Notes: generated by a model from the sequence alone, not told the origin. DNA of 64,000 nucleotides from Clostridium sp. AN503 (GCF_040719375.1 NZ_JBFDTP010000002.1:2836001-2900000); one strand, 5' to 3'. Shown: positions 1 through 8,730, numbered from the stretch's first letter. Numbers and translations: made by a program.

Positions 1-858
1 CGCAGCGCTTCTGCCATGCGCAGGATATCGCAGGAGGTCATCTTGTCGGCCATGCCCACCGGATTCTCTCCGTAAGAACCGAACGCCACATCCACATCAT
101 AATCTTTGCCGTGTTTTGCAAAATAGATGGAGTAATGGGAATCACCGCTGTGGTAAATATTGCCGCCCGGGGTCTTGATCAAATAGTTTACAGCCTTGTC
201 GTCCATATCTGTCGGGCAGACACCGGTCAGCTCCTCACGGTCGGCTCCGGTGGAATCTGTCGTTACCAGGCAGGTCCTGTCAAAGGAATCCAGGGCTACG
301 ATCTCTACGTCTTTGATCTTGATGGTATCGCCAGGGCGCACGGTAATGCAGCGGTCCTCCGGAACTCCCCATTTCACCCAGGTCTCCACGGATTTCTTCG
401 GGCCAATAAACGGAACCGGGATCTCCCTGCCGTTCTCATCAACCGTCATCATACCGCTCTGCAAAACATGTGCTGCATACTCGGCGCTCATATGGTCCTG
501 ATGGTAATGGGTTGCCAGCACTGCGTCTACCTGCTTGATCGCAAAGGGATCGATCACAAACGGAACCGCTCTTAAGTTGGGTCTGCATTGCCCTGGCACC
601 GCACATGTTCGCCATCTGGTGTCCCACCGCCATCTTGCCGTTGCCATGGGTGCGTTTTCCGTTCCCGCACCACAGATCGATGGTCAGGTTGCAGCCGCCC
701 GGGGTCTTGAACCACATCCCGGTGCATCCCAGCCACCACATAGCCACAGTCCCCGGCTTTACTTCCTCATTCTCGATCTCCTCATTCAGCCAGGTCCCCC
801 ACTCCGGGAAGGTGCTCATGATCCAGGACTCGCGGGTCATCTCACTTACTTTGCTCAT
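1..858 (-). pseudogene. ulaG: UlaG-like L-ascorbate-6-phosphate lactonase, frameshifted and cut by window edge
   Basis: The N-terminal part (MSKVSEMTRESWIMSTFPEW, then WWLGCTG and GHQMANM) matches UlaG, the cytosolic metallo-beta-lactamase-fold enzyme that opens the lactone of L-ascorbate 6-phosphate. The metal-binding motif THYHQDH and the rest of the protein (PFIGPKK, DSFDRTC, YHSGDSHYS, FGSYGENP) are in a second frame. The frames join near 582, where one extra base follows the codons for ...RAMQ; removing it gives the expected ...MQPNLR. The start at 858 is chosen because AAGGAGG lies 9 nt upstream and MSKV is the family start. The C-terminus runs off the left edge. Either a recent pseudogene or an assembly error. 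Confidence is high for the family and moderate for loss of function. Confidence 0.85.
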
Positions 859-914
859 TCTAATATCCTCCTTATATGATTGATTATATGTTCTTTTTTG
901 TTTCTTATGGATAA

Positions 915-943
915 ATATTATCACTTTTATGAGCGTTTTTCAA
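915..943 (-). promoter_or_regulatory. Promoter of the ulaG-like gene
   Basis: On the minus strand TTGAAA (938-943) and TAATAT (915-920) are separated by 17 bp, about 60 nt upstream of the ulaG-like start. Just upstream, TATATGA occurs twice on the plus strand (about 952 and 970), which may be a regulator site. Seen by eye only. Confidence 0.55.
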
Positions 944-1110
944 GGGCATTATATGAACGATTCGTATTTATATGATTCTTTTGAATGTTTCGTCTAATTG
1001 TATAAATCCTGCAGGGTAATTTTGTGCATTTTATAGAATTAAGAAAGAAATGATCAGAATGGGAGAAGGGACGGCAAAATCCCGCCTCCCATCCGGGATG
1101 ATTCAGAATG

Positions 1111-1740
1111 TCACTGGTTATTTAAAAAATATTGCAGTTTGTCAACAAATCTGCCGATATGTATGCCGTCAACAAATGAGTGATGGGCTTGTACGGAGAC
1201 CGGCATTAGGATTCTGCCGTCTTTTTCGTAATATTTCCCCCAGTCGAACAGAGGGGTTGCATTGTCTTTTTTTCCCGAATTCGTATGTGAGATATGAGTG
1301 TACGTAACCCATGGCATAGGAGAACATTGAAAAACGTCATTTCCCAAGGGGCCAGTAAAATATTCCTGCTGCTCCCTCGCCGTTTTCAACGCCAGCTCAC
1401 AGTACGTTTTTAAATCTTCTGCCATGGGGACATTGACCACCTTGAACAGTTCTGTTTCCTGGTTCATGTAAGTGAACGCGGTATCGATCCTGTCAAACAG
1501 CACCACCTTGCCATCCACAAACCGGTATCGGAGCGCTTCGATCTCATTTGCACATTTGCAGACCGCGTATACCATTGCCATTGTGAAAGAAAGCCCCTGT
1601 TCTTTGATCACCTGTTTATATTTTGTGATGTCGGCTTCAAAGGTCACACAAAATGCCGGTTCAACACTGTTTCGGAATATCATACAGTGCATCGCCCGGT
1701 CCCAGCCTGTTTCATCAATTACCGTGTAACGATTCGGCAT
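1111..1740 (-). CDS. Chloramphenicol acetyltransferase-fold O-acetyltransferase (CatA-like)
   Basis: A 209-residue protein close to the usual 210-220 residues of type A chloramphenicol acetyltransferases. Near the C-terminus it carries HHSFVDG (about 186-192), the HxxxDG active-site motif, with His187 as catalytic base and Asp191 as the structural aspartate. PWVTYTH and PLFDWGKYY in the middle also match the family. The enzyme transfers acetyl from acetyl-CoA to a hydroxyl group and is cytosolic and trimeric in known members. Many chromosomal clostridial homologues have no proven activity on chloramphenicol, so resistance is only an inference. The start is set by AAGGAGG followed by an AT-rich spacer. 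It appears to be a single-gene unit downstream of the Rpn gene. Confidence 0.85.
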   Translation of the reverse strand: MPNRYTVIDETGWDRAMHCMIFRNSVEPAFCVTFEADITKYKQVIKEQGLSFTMAMVYAVCKCANEIEALRYRFVDGKVVLFDRIDTAFTYMNQETELFKVVNVPMAEDLKTYCELALKTAREQQEYFTGPLGNDVFQCSPMPWVTYTHISHTNSGKKDNATPLFDWGKYYEKDGRILMPVSVQAHHSFVDGIHIGRFVDKLQYFLNNQ

Positions 1741-1787
1741 ATTTTTTATCCTCCTTAATACAGCTATTGGTTATCGTCATATAATAC

Positions 1788-1819
1788 AGCGGCGGCAGCC
1801 CGAAGACTGCGCCGCCGCT
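1788..1819 (-). terminator. GC-rich hairpin between the Rpn and CAT-like genes
   Basis: The arms AGCGGCGGCAG and CTGCGCCGCCGCT form a GC-rich stem directly after the Rpn stop codon in the direction of transcription. No clear T-run follows on the minus strand, so it may be an atypical terminator or an mRNA-stabilising stem. Confidence 0.4.
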
Positions 1820-1852
1820 CTCTGTAGTTACGGTTCTGTTGATGTCTCTTTG

Positions 1853-3016
1853 TTACTTCTTCTGACAGGCTAACTGCTGCCTGAGCCTGTCAGCTTCAGC
1901 TTTCTGCCTGTCTGCCTCAGCCTTCAACTTATCCGCCTCAGCTTTCTGCTTATCCATTTCTGCTTTCTGTTTATCCATTTCTGCTTTCTGTTTATCCATT
2001 TCTGCTTTCTGTTTATCCATTTCTGCTTTCTGCCAATCCAATTCCGCTCTTTGCTTATCCGTTGCCGCCTTCAGCGTCTCCAGCTCTGCCTTTTGCCGGT
2101 CAATCTGCGCCTGCATCTCATCGATCATATACAGCACCGTGTTATGATCCAATTCCTCTAATTCCTTAGAATACATGCTCATCACCTTCTCTGTGTTCCG
2201 GCAAAGGTCGCAAATCTGCTGATACAGCTCCGCAAACTCCGGGAATCTGGTGATCAGTTCCTCAATCCGCTCCGGCGCATCAAAACATAAAAATGCGAGC
2301 CATGCCTCCAATTCAGTTTCTATACTCTTATTTTGCATGGCTTTTTTATAAATGTCAAGCGGCAGCAGGATATATTCCTGCAAAAAATTCATCTCCAGCC
2401 CGCTGTCCGACTGCTGCTTGAACTTATGCATCCAAATATCAGAAAACTCATGGAATTCCTGCGGGGAATTCTCGAAAAACACGATGGTATAGACATTCTT
2501 TACGTCCCTGTAAGAAAAATGCTTCCCCCGCTTTCCCCTGACACGTTTGTACTGCCGCAGCAGATGATCCGCTGAGTAGCAGGCACACCGTTCTCCTGGA
2601 AACGCATAGCCGATCTTCTGCACTTCAATGTTCCCAATACTGCCATCCTCCATCTGCACGATAATGTCCGTATACAGAAGCGACGTCTCCGCCCCCAGCC
2701 GCACAGAATCATTGGGCAGCACCGTTTTAATCGATACCCGCCGGCCCAAAAGCAGATAAAGCAGCCGCTCCAGCCGTTCCGGTGTAGTCTCCGGGTTAAA
2801 TATCTCCTTAAATACGCCGTCATACAAGACCTTCATCCCTCTGGCGCCGGAGCAGCACCCTAAAAATTCTTCCTGGGTCTCCAGCGGCCACCGGTAAAAT
2901 GTGTCGCCCAGTCCTGGATCCGCGGCGATCACCGCCAGGATCTCCTTTCTTGTGCGCAGGGACGGGAAATGCTTTCTCAGCCCGCTCAAACTGTCCTTCT
3001 TCACCATAGTAGTCAT
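1853..3016 (-). CDS. Rpn-family (PD-(D/E)XK) nuclease / putative transposase with heptad-repeat tail
   Basis: A 387-residue Rpn-family protein, a family known for recombination-promoting nucleases and often labelled putative transposase. VFKEIFN and LLYLLLGRR near the N-terminus and the nuclease core TDIIVQ...NIEVQK (Asp117, Glu131, Gln133) are visible. From about residue 300 the chain becomes a coiled coil: QAQIDRQKAELETLK leads into repeated seven-residue units of the type QKAEMDK, then KAEADR units to the end. The units come from 21-bp direct DNA repeats (1943-2026). The start at 3016 (MTTMVKK) is favoured because AGGAGG lies 8 nt upstream; TTG at 3022 is an alternative. No transposon ends are visible, so this is treated as a nuclease gene rather than a mobile element. 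Confidence 0.8.
   Translation of the reverse strand: MTTMVKKDSLSGLRKHFPSLRTRKEILAVIAADPGLGDTFYRWPLETQEEFLGCCSGARGMKVLYDGVFKEIFNPETTPERLERLLYLLLGRRVSIKTVLPNDSVRLGAETSLLYTDIIVQMEDGSIGNIEVQKIGYAFPGERCACYSADHLLRQYKRVRGKRGKHFSYRDVKNVYTIVFFENSPQEFHEFSDIWMHKFKQQSDSGLEMNFLQEYILLPLDIYKKAMQNKSIETELEAWLAFLCFDAPERIEELITRFPEFAELYQQICDLCRNTEKVMSMYSKELEELDHNTVLYMIDEMQAQIDRQKAELETLKAATDKQRAELDWQKAEMDKQKAEMDKQKAEMDKQKAEMDKQKAEADKLKAEADRQKAEADRLRQQLACQKK
1943..2026 (-). repeat. 21-bp tandem repeat inside the Rpn gene
   Basis: Four units of 21 bp in tandem; the last three (1964-2026) are identical and the first differs by one base. Diverged units continue on both sides. Each unit encodes one heptad (QKAEMDK), so gain or loss of units keeps the reading frame and only changes coiled-coil length. 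Confidence 0.9.
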
Positions 3017-3273
3017 AGGCAAATCCTCCTAAATAAAATAAGATATACAAAATGTAACGTTCATTGTCGGAGTTGTTCCCGTCAGCAGGATGAATCCTTC
3101 CGCCACCCGGAAAACCGAAATGAAGATGCCTCTCGGCAAAGACGCATCAACGGGAGTGGTTACCCTGGATACGCTTGGATTCCAGATGTATAGATTTACA
3201 TCTGAAAAAGATATGGATATCTTAACACGGCAGGTTAAGGCTGTCAATCAAAAAAGCTGGGATTCCGCATGCT

Positions 3274-4659
3274 TTACCAATGGCGGCAAAAGAACCCTCC
3301 CCTCTGTTGCCCCACATACCGGTAATACGGAATCATAACCACTGGCAGCGTTACGGCCCATGCAAGAATCGTGGCTATGTAGTAAGCGTACTCCCCTATA
3401 AACGGCGGCAGGACGGTCACCGCAAAGATCCGGGCGGTCAGCTGCAAAAAGCCGGCATACATCGGATACCGGGGATGGCCCAGGGTCTGGATCGCGATCC
3501 TGTAGAGATACATCGGCGCCATGATGAACATTCCCAGGGTGATCACTCTCACATCGGTCACGGCCACGTGAAGGGTGCGGACATACAGCGGATCATCCTG
3601 CGAGAGAAAGATGCTGACCAGATGGGACGCCAGGGGCTGCACAGCCAGGTTCAGAAACAGGGACAGGCCCAGAGCCAACAGCACAATCTGATGCTGGCCT
3701 TTTTTGACCCGGTCCAGCTTTTCCGCGCCCAGATTCTGTCCGATAAATATGGAAAGCCCTGTCTGGACAGCCATGATGATCGATTCCAGCACAGTGAATA
3801 TCTTTGTGGCGGAGGATATCCCCGCCGTAAAAAACGGGCCTATGGCATTTACATTTCTGGAAACGAAACTGCCGCCGATGGAGATCACCGCGCTGTTTAC
3901 GAACAGCGGGACCCAGAGGCTTACCACCTGTTTCATAAGCCCCTTATCCGGCTTCCAGTAAGAGAACTTCAGCGTGAACATCCCGCTCTTTATAAAGGGG
4001 ATCAGGGTGATCATCATAGCCGCGGACTGGGCAATGACCGTGGCGAGCGCACCGCCTTTGACGCCCCAACCAAATCCCACGATAAACAAAAGATCCAGTA
4101 CCACATTGATGGCAGTGGAAGCCGAGACCGCGCAGAACGTGATCCTGCTGTTGCCCTCCGCCCGCAAAAGCGCCGCGGCCACGTTGTAGATCAGCACCAG
4201 CGGGATCCCCCACATGAGGATGGAGAAATAGTCCCTGGTCAGCTGCACAATATTGCTCTGCACTTTAAACAGGACAAAGATGCCGGTCAGATTGCTCTCC
4301 ACCAAAACCGTCAGAAACGCCGAAAGCCCAAGGGTGACCATGCAGGCGTTGCCGGCGATCCGCTTTTGCTTTTCCCGGTCATTTTCGCCCACACTGTAGG
4401 AGGCCAGAATGCACAGGGCATTGGACAGATCCCTGGCAACCGCGTTTAAAAGCCAGGTGATCCAGGAGCAGCTGTTGACCGCAGCCAGGGCCTGGATACC
4501 GATATATTTCCCTACAATGACCGCGTCGGTGATGTAGTACAGCTGCTGAAAGATATTGCCGAACACCAGCGGGACGGAAAACAGCATCACCAGCCGGGCC
4601 GGGCTTCCCTCCAGCATATTTATATTTTTCTCTCTGAACCGTTTTTTCACGCCCATCAT
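3274..4659 (-). CDS. MATE family multidrug/cation antiporter
   Basis: A 461-residue polytopic membrane protein of normal MATE length, with about twelve hydrophobic segments. The N-terminal MLEGSPARLVMLFSVPLVFG, QQLYYITDAVIVG and LAAVNS stretches, and the half-molecule repeat beginning near YWKPDKGLMKQVVSLWVP, are typical of the NorM/DinF-type MatE domains. The family expels cationic compounds in exchange for sodium or protons; the substrate is unknown here. Two adjacent ATG codons (4659 and 4656) follow GGGAGGAG; either could be used. It is the last gene of the leftward block that carries the three bicupin genes, but a strong hairpin at 4699-4748 separates them, so co-regulation is uncertain. 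Confidence 0.92.
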   Translation of the reverse strand: MMGVKKRFREKNINMLEGSPARLVMLFSVPLVFGNIFQQLYYITDAVIVGKYIGIQALAAVNSCSWITWLLNAVARDLSNALCILASYSVGENDREKQKRIAGNACMVTLGLSAFLTVLVESNLTGIFVLFKVQSNIVQLTRDYFSILMWGIPLVLIYNVAAALLRAEGNSRITFCAVSASTAINVVLDLLFIVGFGWGVKGGALATVIAQSAAMMITLIPFIKSGMFTLKFSYWKPDKGLMKQVVSLWVPLFVNSAVISIGGSFVSRNVNAIGPFFTAGISSATKIFTVLESIIMAVQTGLSIFIGQNLGAEKLDRVKKGQHQIVLLALGLSLFLNLAVQPLASHLVSIFLSQDDPLYVRTLHVAVTDVRVITLGMFIMAPMYLYRIAIQTLGHPRYPMYAGFLQLTARIFAVTVLPPFIGEYAYYIATILAWAVTLPVVMIPYYRYVGQQRGGFFCRHW

Positions 4660-4698
4660 GATCTCCTCCCTCTTTTTTAACGGATCGTTCCCAGACAG

Positions 4699-4748
4699 AA
4701 ACGGCGGTTTCCAGACGCGAGGCCTGCACCTCCGTGAAACCGCCGTTT
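4699..4748 (-). terminator. 13-bp stem-loop between bicupin 1 and the MATE gene
   Basis: AAACGGCGGTTTC (4699-4711) and its exact reverse complement (4736-4748) form a 13-bp stem, with a smaller GAGG/CCTC stem in the loop. It begins 18 nt after the bicupin stop codon. There is no T-run, so it may be a weak terminator or an RNA-stabilising structure. Confidence 0.5.
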
Positions 4749-4766
4749 GCCTGTTTTATACTGCTG

Positions 4767-5540
4767 TTACATCTTTGCCATGGCCTGCTCGTCCGTATAA
4801 TGCTCGAACCAGATGTAGTAAACCTCCCTGCCCGGATCCGCCACCAGATCGTGGTCGGCTCCGGCCGGGATAAAGCTCCAGTCGCCCGCCTGGTGGGCCA
4901 CCGTCTCCATGCTGTTCTCCGCTTTATAGCCCACACTCATATGGAAATCCGAATCGCCCAGACAGTAATTCCACTGATGTACCTTCGGATGCCCCTTCTC
5001 CACGGTGCCTTCCCCGATGGCTCTGGTGGTGCCGAGGATCACCCTGCCATGCCACTTGGGGCAGAGGATCATCCTGGCCTCCGTGTTGGGTCCCTTGCAG
5101 TCCTGGATATACTGGACGCACTCGCTGTGAAGGCGGAAGTAGGGAAGCCGGATATGCCATCTGTCAAAGGCAGCCTTGTCCCACTCATTCATCTCGATCA
5201 CATTGTACACAAACTCCATATCCTCCACCGCATGGATCTCATAGGCTTCCTTATCCATAAAGGGAACGTAAAACGCCACCTCCGTGATCTGATGTACCCC
5301 ATCGCAGTCGGTCAGCTCTCCTTCGCCTTTTCCGAAGAAAATGATCACGGACTTGTCGGCGTAAAGCTCGGGAGCGATGCTGCTTCCCGCTTTCAGAAAG
5401 CATTTATAGCTCTTGATCCCACCTGTATACACGCCCGGCAGCAGCTCTACCCTAGCAAAACCGTTGTCGTCAAACTGCGCCCGGGCAGCAATGTCCCCGG
5501 CCTTTTCCACATAAAAATTCTTGTCATACGCTCGTTCCAT
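4767..5540 (-). CDS. Bicupin paralogue 1 of three, unknown function
   Basis: A 257-residue soluble protein with no signal peptide or membrane segment. It is clearly homologous to the next two upstream genes. Shared blocks are SYKCFLKAG...PELY, the EFIYNV-like MEFVYNVIEMNEWDK, QDCKGPNT, RAIGEGTVEKGHP, HQWNYCLGDSDFHMSV, GDWSFIPAGADHDL and the C-terminal VYYIWFEHYT. The glycine- and histidine-rich blocks and predicted beta structure suggest two cupin barrels. A metal-dependent isomerase, lyase or epimerase acting on a sugar acid would fit, but this is inference. The position after an ABC sugar importer supports a catabolic role. The start follows CGAGGAGG. It is the only one of the three lying directly before the terminator-like hairpin. 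Confidence 0.75.
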   Translation of the reverse strand: MERAYDKNFYVEKAGDIAARAQFDDNGFARVELLPGVYTGGIKSYKCFLKAGSSIAPELYADKSVIIFFGKGEGELTDCDGVHQITEVAFYVPFMDKEAYEIHAVEDMEFVYNVIEMNEWDKAAFDRWHIRLPYFRLHSECVQYIQDCKGPNTEARMILCPKWHGRVILGTTRAIGEGTVEKGHPKVHQWNYCLGDSDFHMSVGYKAENSMETVAHQAGDWSFIPAGADHDLVADPGREVYYIWFEHYTDEQAMAKM

Positions 5541-5585
5541 CTGAGTGCCTCCTCGTCTTTAATGATCTCATGATGCTTGCATGGC

Positions 5586-6362
5586 TTAATGTCTCACTTT
5601 GTCTTCCAGCCGGTCTCCTTTTGCGAGAGTCAGCATAAAATCCCGTTCCCTGGTGTAGTGCTCATACCACACATAGAATACTTCCTTCCCCGGGTCCGCT
5701 TTAAGGCTGTGATCCGGTCCCGCCGGGACGAAGCTGAAGTCCCCGCCTCTCTGTACGATCGGAGCCTGATGATCCACACTCAAGTGAAAGTCAGAATCTC
5801 CCACGCTGTAATTCCACTGCGCTACCGCCGGATGACCCTTCTCATCGGTGCCTTCCCCGACCGCACGCACGACCCCCATCAGGATCCTGCCCATCTGTCC
5901 CGGGCCGATGATCAGCCAGGAAGTGGTATTCGGGCCTTTGCAGTCCTGGTCATAAACCTGCCCGTCGGTGTATTTGAGGAAGAACGGCAGATGGATGTGG
6001 CTGTGGTCATACCTCTCCTTATCCCACTGGTTCATCTCCACCACGCTCAGGATAAATTCCATATCCTCCACCGCATGGATGGTAAAGGGATCCCGGTCAA
6101 AGTTAGGCAGATAAAAGGATAATTCCGTGATATTGTGAGCCTCTTTCGTATCCGTCACGTATCCGCGCCCGCTGCCGAACATGTACACTGCCGTCTGATC
6201 CTTATAAAGCCCGGGGCTGACCTCGCACCCTGCCTTCAGGAAGCATTTATAATTCCGGATCCCCCCGTCATAGCTCCCCGCCAGCACTTCTGTCATAAAG
6301 AAGCCATCCTCATCATAGCGCTCATCGATATCTTCATTCCTTACTATAAAATAACCGTCCAT
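5586..6362 (-). CDS. Bicupin paralogue 2 of three, unknown function
   Basis: A 258-residue paralogue of the flanking genes, sharing NYKCFLKAG, MEFILSVVEMNQWDKERYDHSH, QDCKGPNTTSW, VRAVGEGTDEKGHPAV, QWNYSVGDSDFHLSV, PAGPDHSL and KEVFYVWYEHYTRERDF. An in-frame GTG at 6395 would extend it by 11 residues, but the ATG at 6362 has AAAGGAG at good spacing and starts in the homologous region (MDGYFIVRN), so it is preferred. It begins 19 nt after the restored stop of paralogue 3 and ends 45 nt before paralogue 1, so the three are very likely one transcript. As for the others, a cupin-type metal-dependent reaction on an imported sugar derivative is only an inference. Confidence 0.75.
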   Translation of the reverse strand: MDGYFIVRNEDIDERYDEDGFFMTEVLAGSYDGGIRNYKCFLKAGCEVSPGLYKDQTAVYMFGSGRGYVTDTKEAHNITELSFYLPNFDRDPFTIHAVEDMEFILSVVEMNQWDKERYDHSHIHLPFFLKYTDGQVYDQDCKGPNTTSWLIIGPGQMGRILMGVVRAVGEGTDEKGHPAVAQWNYSVGDSDFHLSVDHQAPIVQRGGDFSFVPAGPDHSLKADPGKEVFYVWYEHYTRERDFMLTLAKGDRLEDKVRH

Positions 6363-6381
6363 AAACACTCCTTTTACGCCC

Positions 6382-7139
6382 TTATTCCATTTCACCCTTT
6401 GCGAGCTTCACGATATAGTCCCTGGAACCTCTTGTATACTGCTCATACCACACGTAGAACACTTCTTTGCCCGGCTCGCGATCAGGCTGTGGTCCGGTCC
6501 CGCCGGAATATAGCTCCAGTCGCCTGCCTTTGTATGGGTGGTCTCGCCGTCTACAGTCATATTAAAATCCGCGTTTCCAAGACAATAATTCCACTGGTGC
6601 ACCGCCGGATGGCCCTTCTCATCGGTCCCCTCTCCCACAGCCCGCACCACGCCCATGATCACGTGTCCCAGCTGCTTCGGGTTCAGCACATGCCAGGAGG
6701 TGGTGTTCGGCCCCTTGCAGTCCTGATCGTAACGGGGACATTTGCTCAACGGCCTGAAGTACGGCAGCCGGACATGGGAGCTTTTGTAATCTTCCCAGTC
6801 ATAGTCCTCCATGTCCACCACCGATCTGATAAATTCCATGTCCTCAAATGCGTGGATCCTGTATGGGTTCTTGTCAAAATGCGGAAAATAAAAGCTGACC
6901 TCCTCCTCAATGCTGTTTACGCCGTTCTGATCCGCCACATAGCCTTTTCCTTTTCCAAACATGTAGATCACTGCCTTATCCTTATAAAGCTCCGGCGTGA
7001 TCTCCGCGCCTGCCTTCAAAAAGCCCTTATAGTTTTTGACGGTATCGTTGGTGCCGGCTAAAAGCTCCGTCAGCGCAAATCCGTTTTCATCATAATCCTG
7101 TTCCATCTCGTCAGCCCTTGCAATGTAATACTTACTCAT
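6382..7139 (-). pseudogene. Bicupin paralogue 3 of three, frameshifted near the C-terminus
   Basis: The intact frame gives 243 residues (6408-7139), but the last ~20 residues after PAGPDHSLIAS do not match the paralogues. Restoring one missing base near 6476 gives PGKEVFYVWYEQYTRGSRDY and a stop at 6382, in line with the other two copies. Upstream of that point every family block is present, including NYKGFLKAGAEITPELY, FIRSVVDMEDYDW, QDCKGPNTTSW, VRAVGEGTDEKGHPAVHQWNYCLGNADF and GDWSYIPAGPDHS. The frameshift removes the last strand region only, so the product could still fold. It is first of the bicupins behind the solute-binding protein gene (76 nt spacing), with a weak AAGGG ribosome binding site. 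Confidence 0.7.
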
Positions 7140-7215
7140 GTTATCTTACCCTTTCCTGTAACGGTCCGGTATCTTTCCGGGCGCCTGCTCTTATGCCTGT
7201 CTGCTGTATTCAGGA

Positions 7216-8643
7216 TCAGCCGTACAGACCGTCATTATAGTCCTTAAAGATCTGCTGGTATCTCGCCAGGAACTCCTCTCTTGTCTGAGCGCCTGCAACG
7301 TATCTTGCCCAGTTCTCCTGCATATCTGTGTAAATGGAGGACGGCATATATACAAATATATTCTCAACGCCCCTGCCCGCATTGTTGATATCGATCACGT
7401 CCTTTGCGATGGCCGGCAGGTTATCAGATACCTCCAGGCCCTGGAGCGCGGTCGGGCTTCCCATAGTCTCCTGATGCCAGATCCTTGCCGTGTCGGAAGC
7501 TACAAGGAAGCTGACAAAATCCTTTGCACAGGCAACCACGTTGGGATCCTCGTTCTTAGTGACACTGACGCTGATGGATGCGATCGCCATCTTATTCTTG
7601 GATGCGTCGTTGGAAACCGGAAGGATGTCCTGTTTTACATAGTCCAGCATGGCCGGGTTGGCATTCTGGATATTCGGTGTCTCGTAGGAGCCTTCTCCCA
7701 CCAGCATCGCGCACTCCTCAGCGAAAAACGCGTTGCGGCAGGTCCATTTATCGGCAGATATGGCGCCTTCCTGTGCATAGGGGATCAGGATCTGCTCGTA
7801 AGTATCCAAAAGCTCCGTCATCTCCGGATCTGCCGCCAGGTCCACATCCTCTCCCGCCATCAGTTTGGCCAGAGTCGCCTTGCCTCCGTCCGGCTTGTTG
7901 AGCAGCCAGTAATTGCCCACGTTGTTGAACAGATTTAAGTAAGTCTCCGCCCAGGGATGCATAAACGGACGGATCCCTTTTGCCTCCAGGTCCTTGCAGT
8001 ACTGAAGTAACTCATCCCTGGTCTGAGGTGTGTGATCCCAGCCCGCTTCTTCCAGGATCCGGGTATTGTAAAGGATTCCGGTACCTTCCAGGACCATCGG
8101 CATTACCAGCATACCGTACTCGCCGTCCGTACCGTTGGCAACCTGCTCCTTGGTCAGCATATCGTAAGCCGCGCAGCCTGTACTTAGATCCTCGCAGTAC
8201 TGCCACCAGTCCTGTCTGCGGATGCCGTAGCCCAGATTGATAATGTTGGGAAGCTCCCCCGCGGAAAGAGCGGATACCAGCAAGTCGTCGTACTTATCGG
8301 AGCTTGGGAAGGTGGCTGTGATCTCTCCGATCTCCGGATGCTCCGCCTTGTATGCGTCGATCAGGATGTTAAAGTTGTCGGTCCACTGCCCCAGAGGAAG
8401 CATAATGGAAAGGTCGATGGAACCGGCCGGAAGGCTCTTTACATCGACGGCCCCGGCTGCTGCCCCTTCCGTTGCCGCCGCAGTTGTGTCTGCCGCCGCT
8501 TTCGTGTCCGCATTCCCGGCCGGTGCCTCCGTCTTCTCCGCCGCCGGCGTTGCCGCTGCATCGCCTGAGGAGGAACAGCCCGCCAGCCCCGTTACTGCCA
8601 TGGCCGCTGCCATAAATAACGCCATCATTCTTCTTTTCTTCAT
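7216..8643 (-). CDS. Sugar ABC importer solute-binding lipoprotein
   Basis: A 475-residue extracellular binding protein of the family 1 (MalE/YcjN-like) type. It has a lipoprotein signal peptide with basic KKRR, a hydrophobic stretch and the lipobox LAGC (Cys23), followed by a linker rich in Ala, Thr and Glu to about residue 70. NIINLGYGIRRQDWW, LYNTRILEEAGWDHTPQTRDELLQYC and YAQEGAISADKW are typical of sugar-binding members. It captures the substrate outside the membrane and passes it to the two permeases encoded upstream. The start at 8643 follows AAGGAG; longer in-frame readings would place the signal peptide internally. No ATPase gene is present, so a shared MsmX-type ATPase elsewhere is expected. 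Confidence 0.93.
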   Translation of the reverse strand: MKKRRMMALFMAAAMAVTGLAGCSSSGDAAATPAAEKTEAPAGNADTKAAADTTAAATEGAAAGAVDVKSLPAGSIDLSIMLPLGQWTDNFNILIDAYKAEHPEIGEITATFPSSDKYDDLLVSALSAGELPNIINLGYGIRRQDWWQYCEDLSTGCAAYDMLTKEQVANGTDGEYGMLVMPMVLEGTGILYNTRILEEAGWDHTPQTRDELLQYCKDLEAKGIRPFMHPWAETYLNLFNNVGNYWLLNKPDGGKATLAKLMAGEDVDLAADPEMTELLDTYEQILIPYAQEGAISADKWTCRNAFFAEECAMLVGEGSYETPNIQNANPAMLDYVKQDILPVSNDASKNKMAIASISVSVTKNEDPNVVACAKDFVSFLVASDTARIWHQETMGSPTALQGLEVSDNLPAIAKDVIDINNAGRGVENIFVYMPSSIYTDMQENWARYVAGAQTREEFLARYQQIFKDYNDGLYG

Positions 8644-8730
8644 AATACAGTCTCCTTTCGTGTTGAATCCATGGTTTATCAGATAAATCTGCGCGCACAA
8701 ATTTATTTTCCGAACTTACAGGCTGATCCG

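Noticed and set aside
1059..1091. Hairpin after the CAT-like gene
   Set aside because: TGGGAG/CTCCCA pairing is interrupted and no T-run follows; too weak to call a terminator.
1930..2060. Short direct repeats that could suggest a CRISPR array
   Set aside because: They are contiguous 21-bp units without spacers and are in frame within the Rpn coding sequence.
1853..3016. Rpn gene as a transposon
   Set aside because: The family is sometimes called putative transposase, but no inverted ends, target duplication or second open reading frame typical of an insertion sequence is visible.
3090..3338. Plus-strand reading frame of 82 codons between the Rpn and MATE genes
   Set aside because: It has no convincing ribosome binding site, no recognisable domain, and its end overlaps the MATE gene. 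The gap holds nothing else I can support.
3280..4449. Long plus-strand frame of 389 codons opposite the MATE gene
   Set aside because: It is an antisense shadow of a clear membrane transporter gene, with composition typical of reverse-complement frames.
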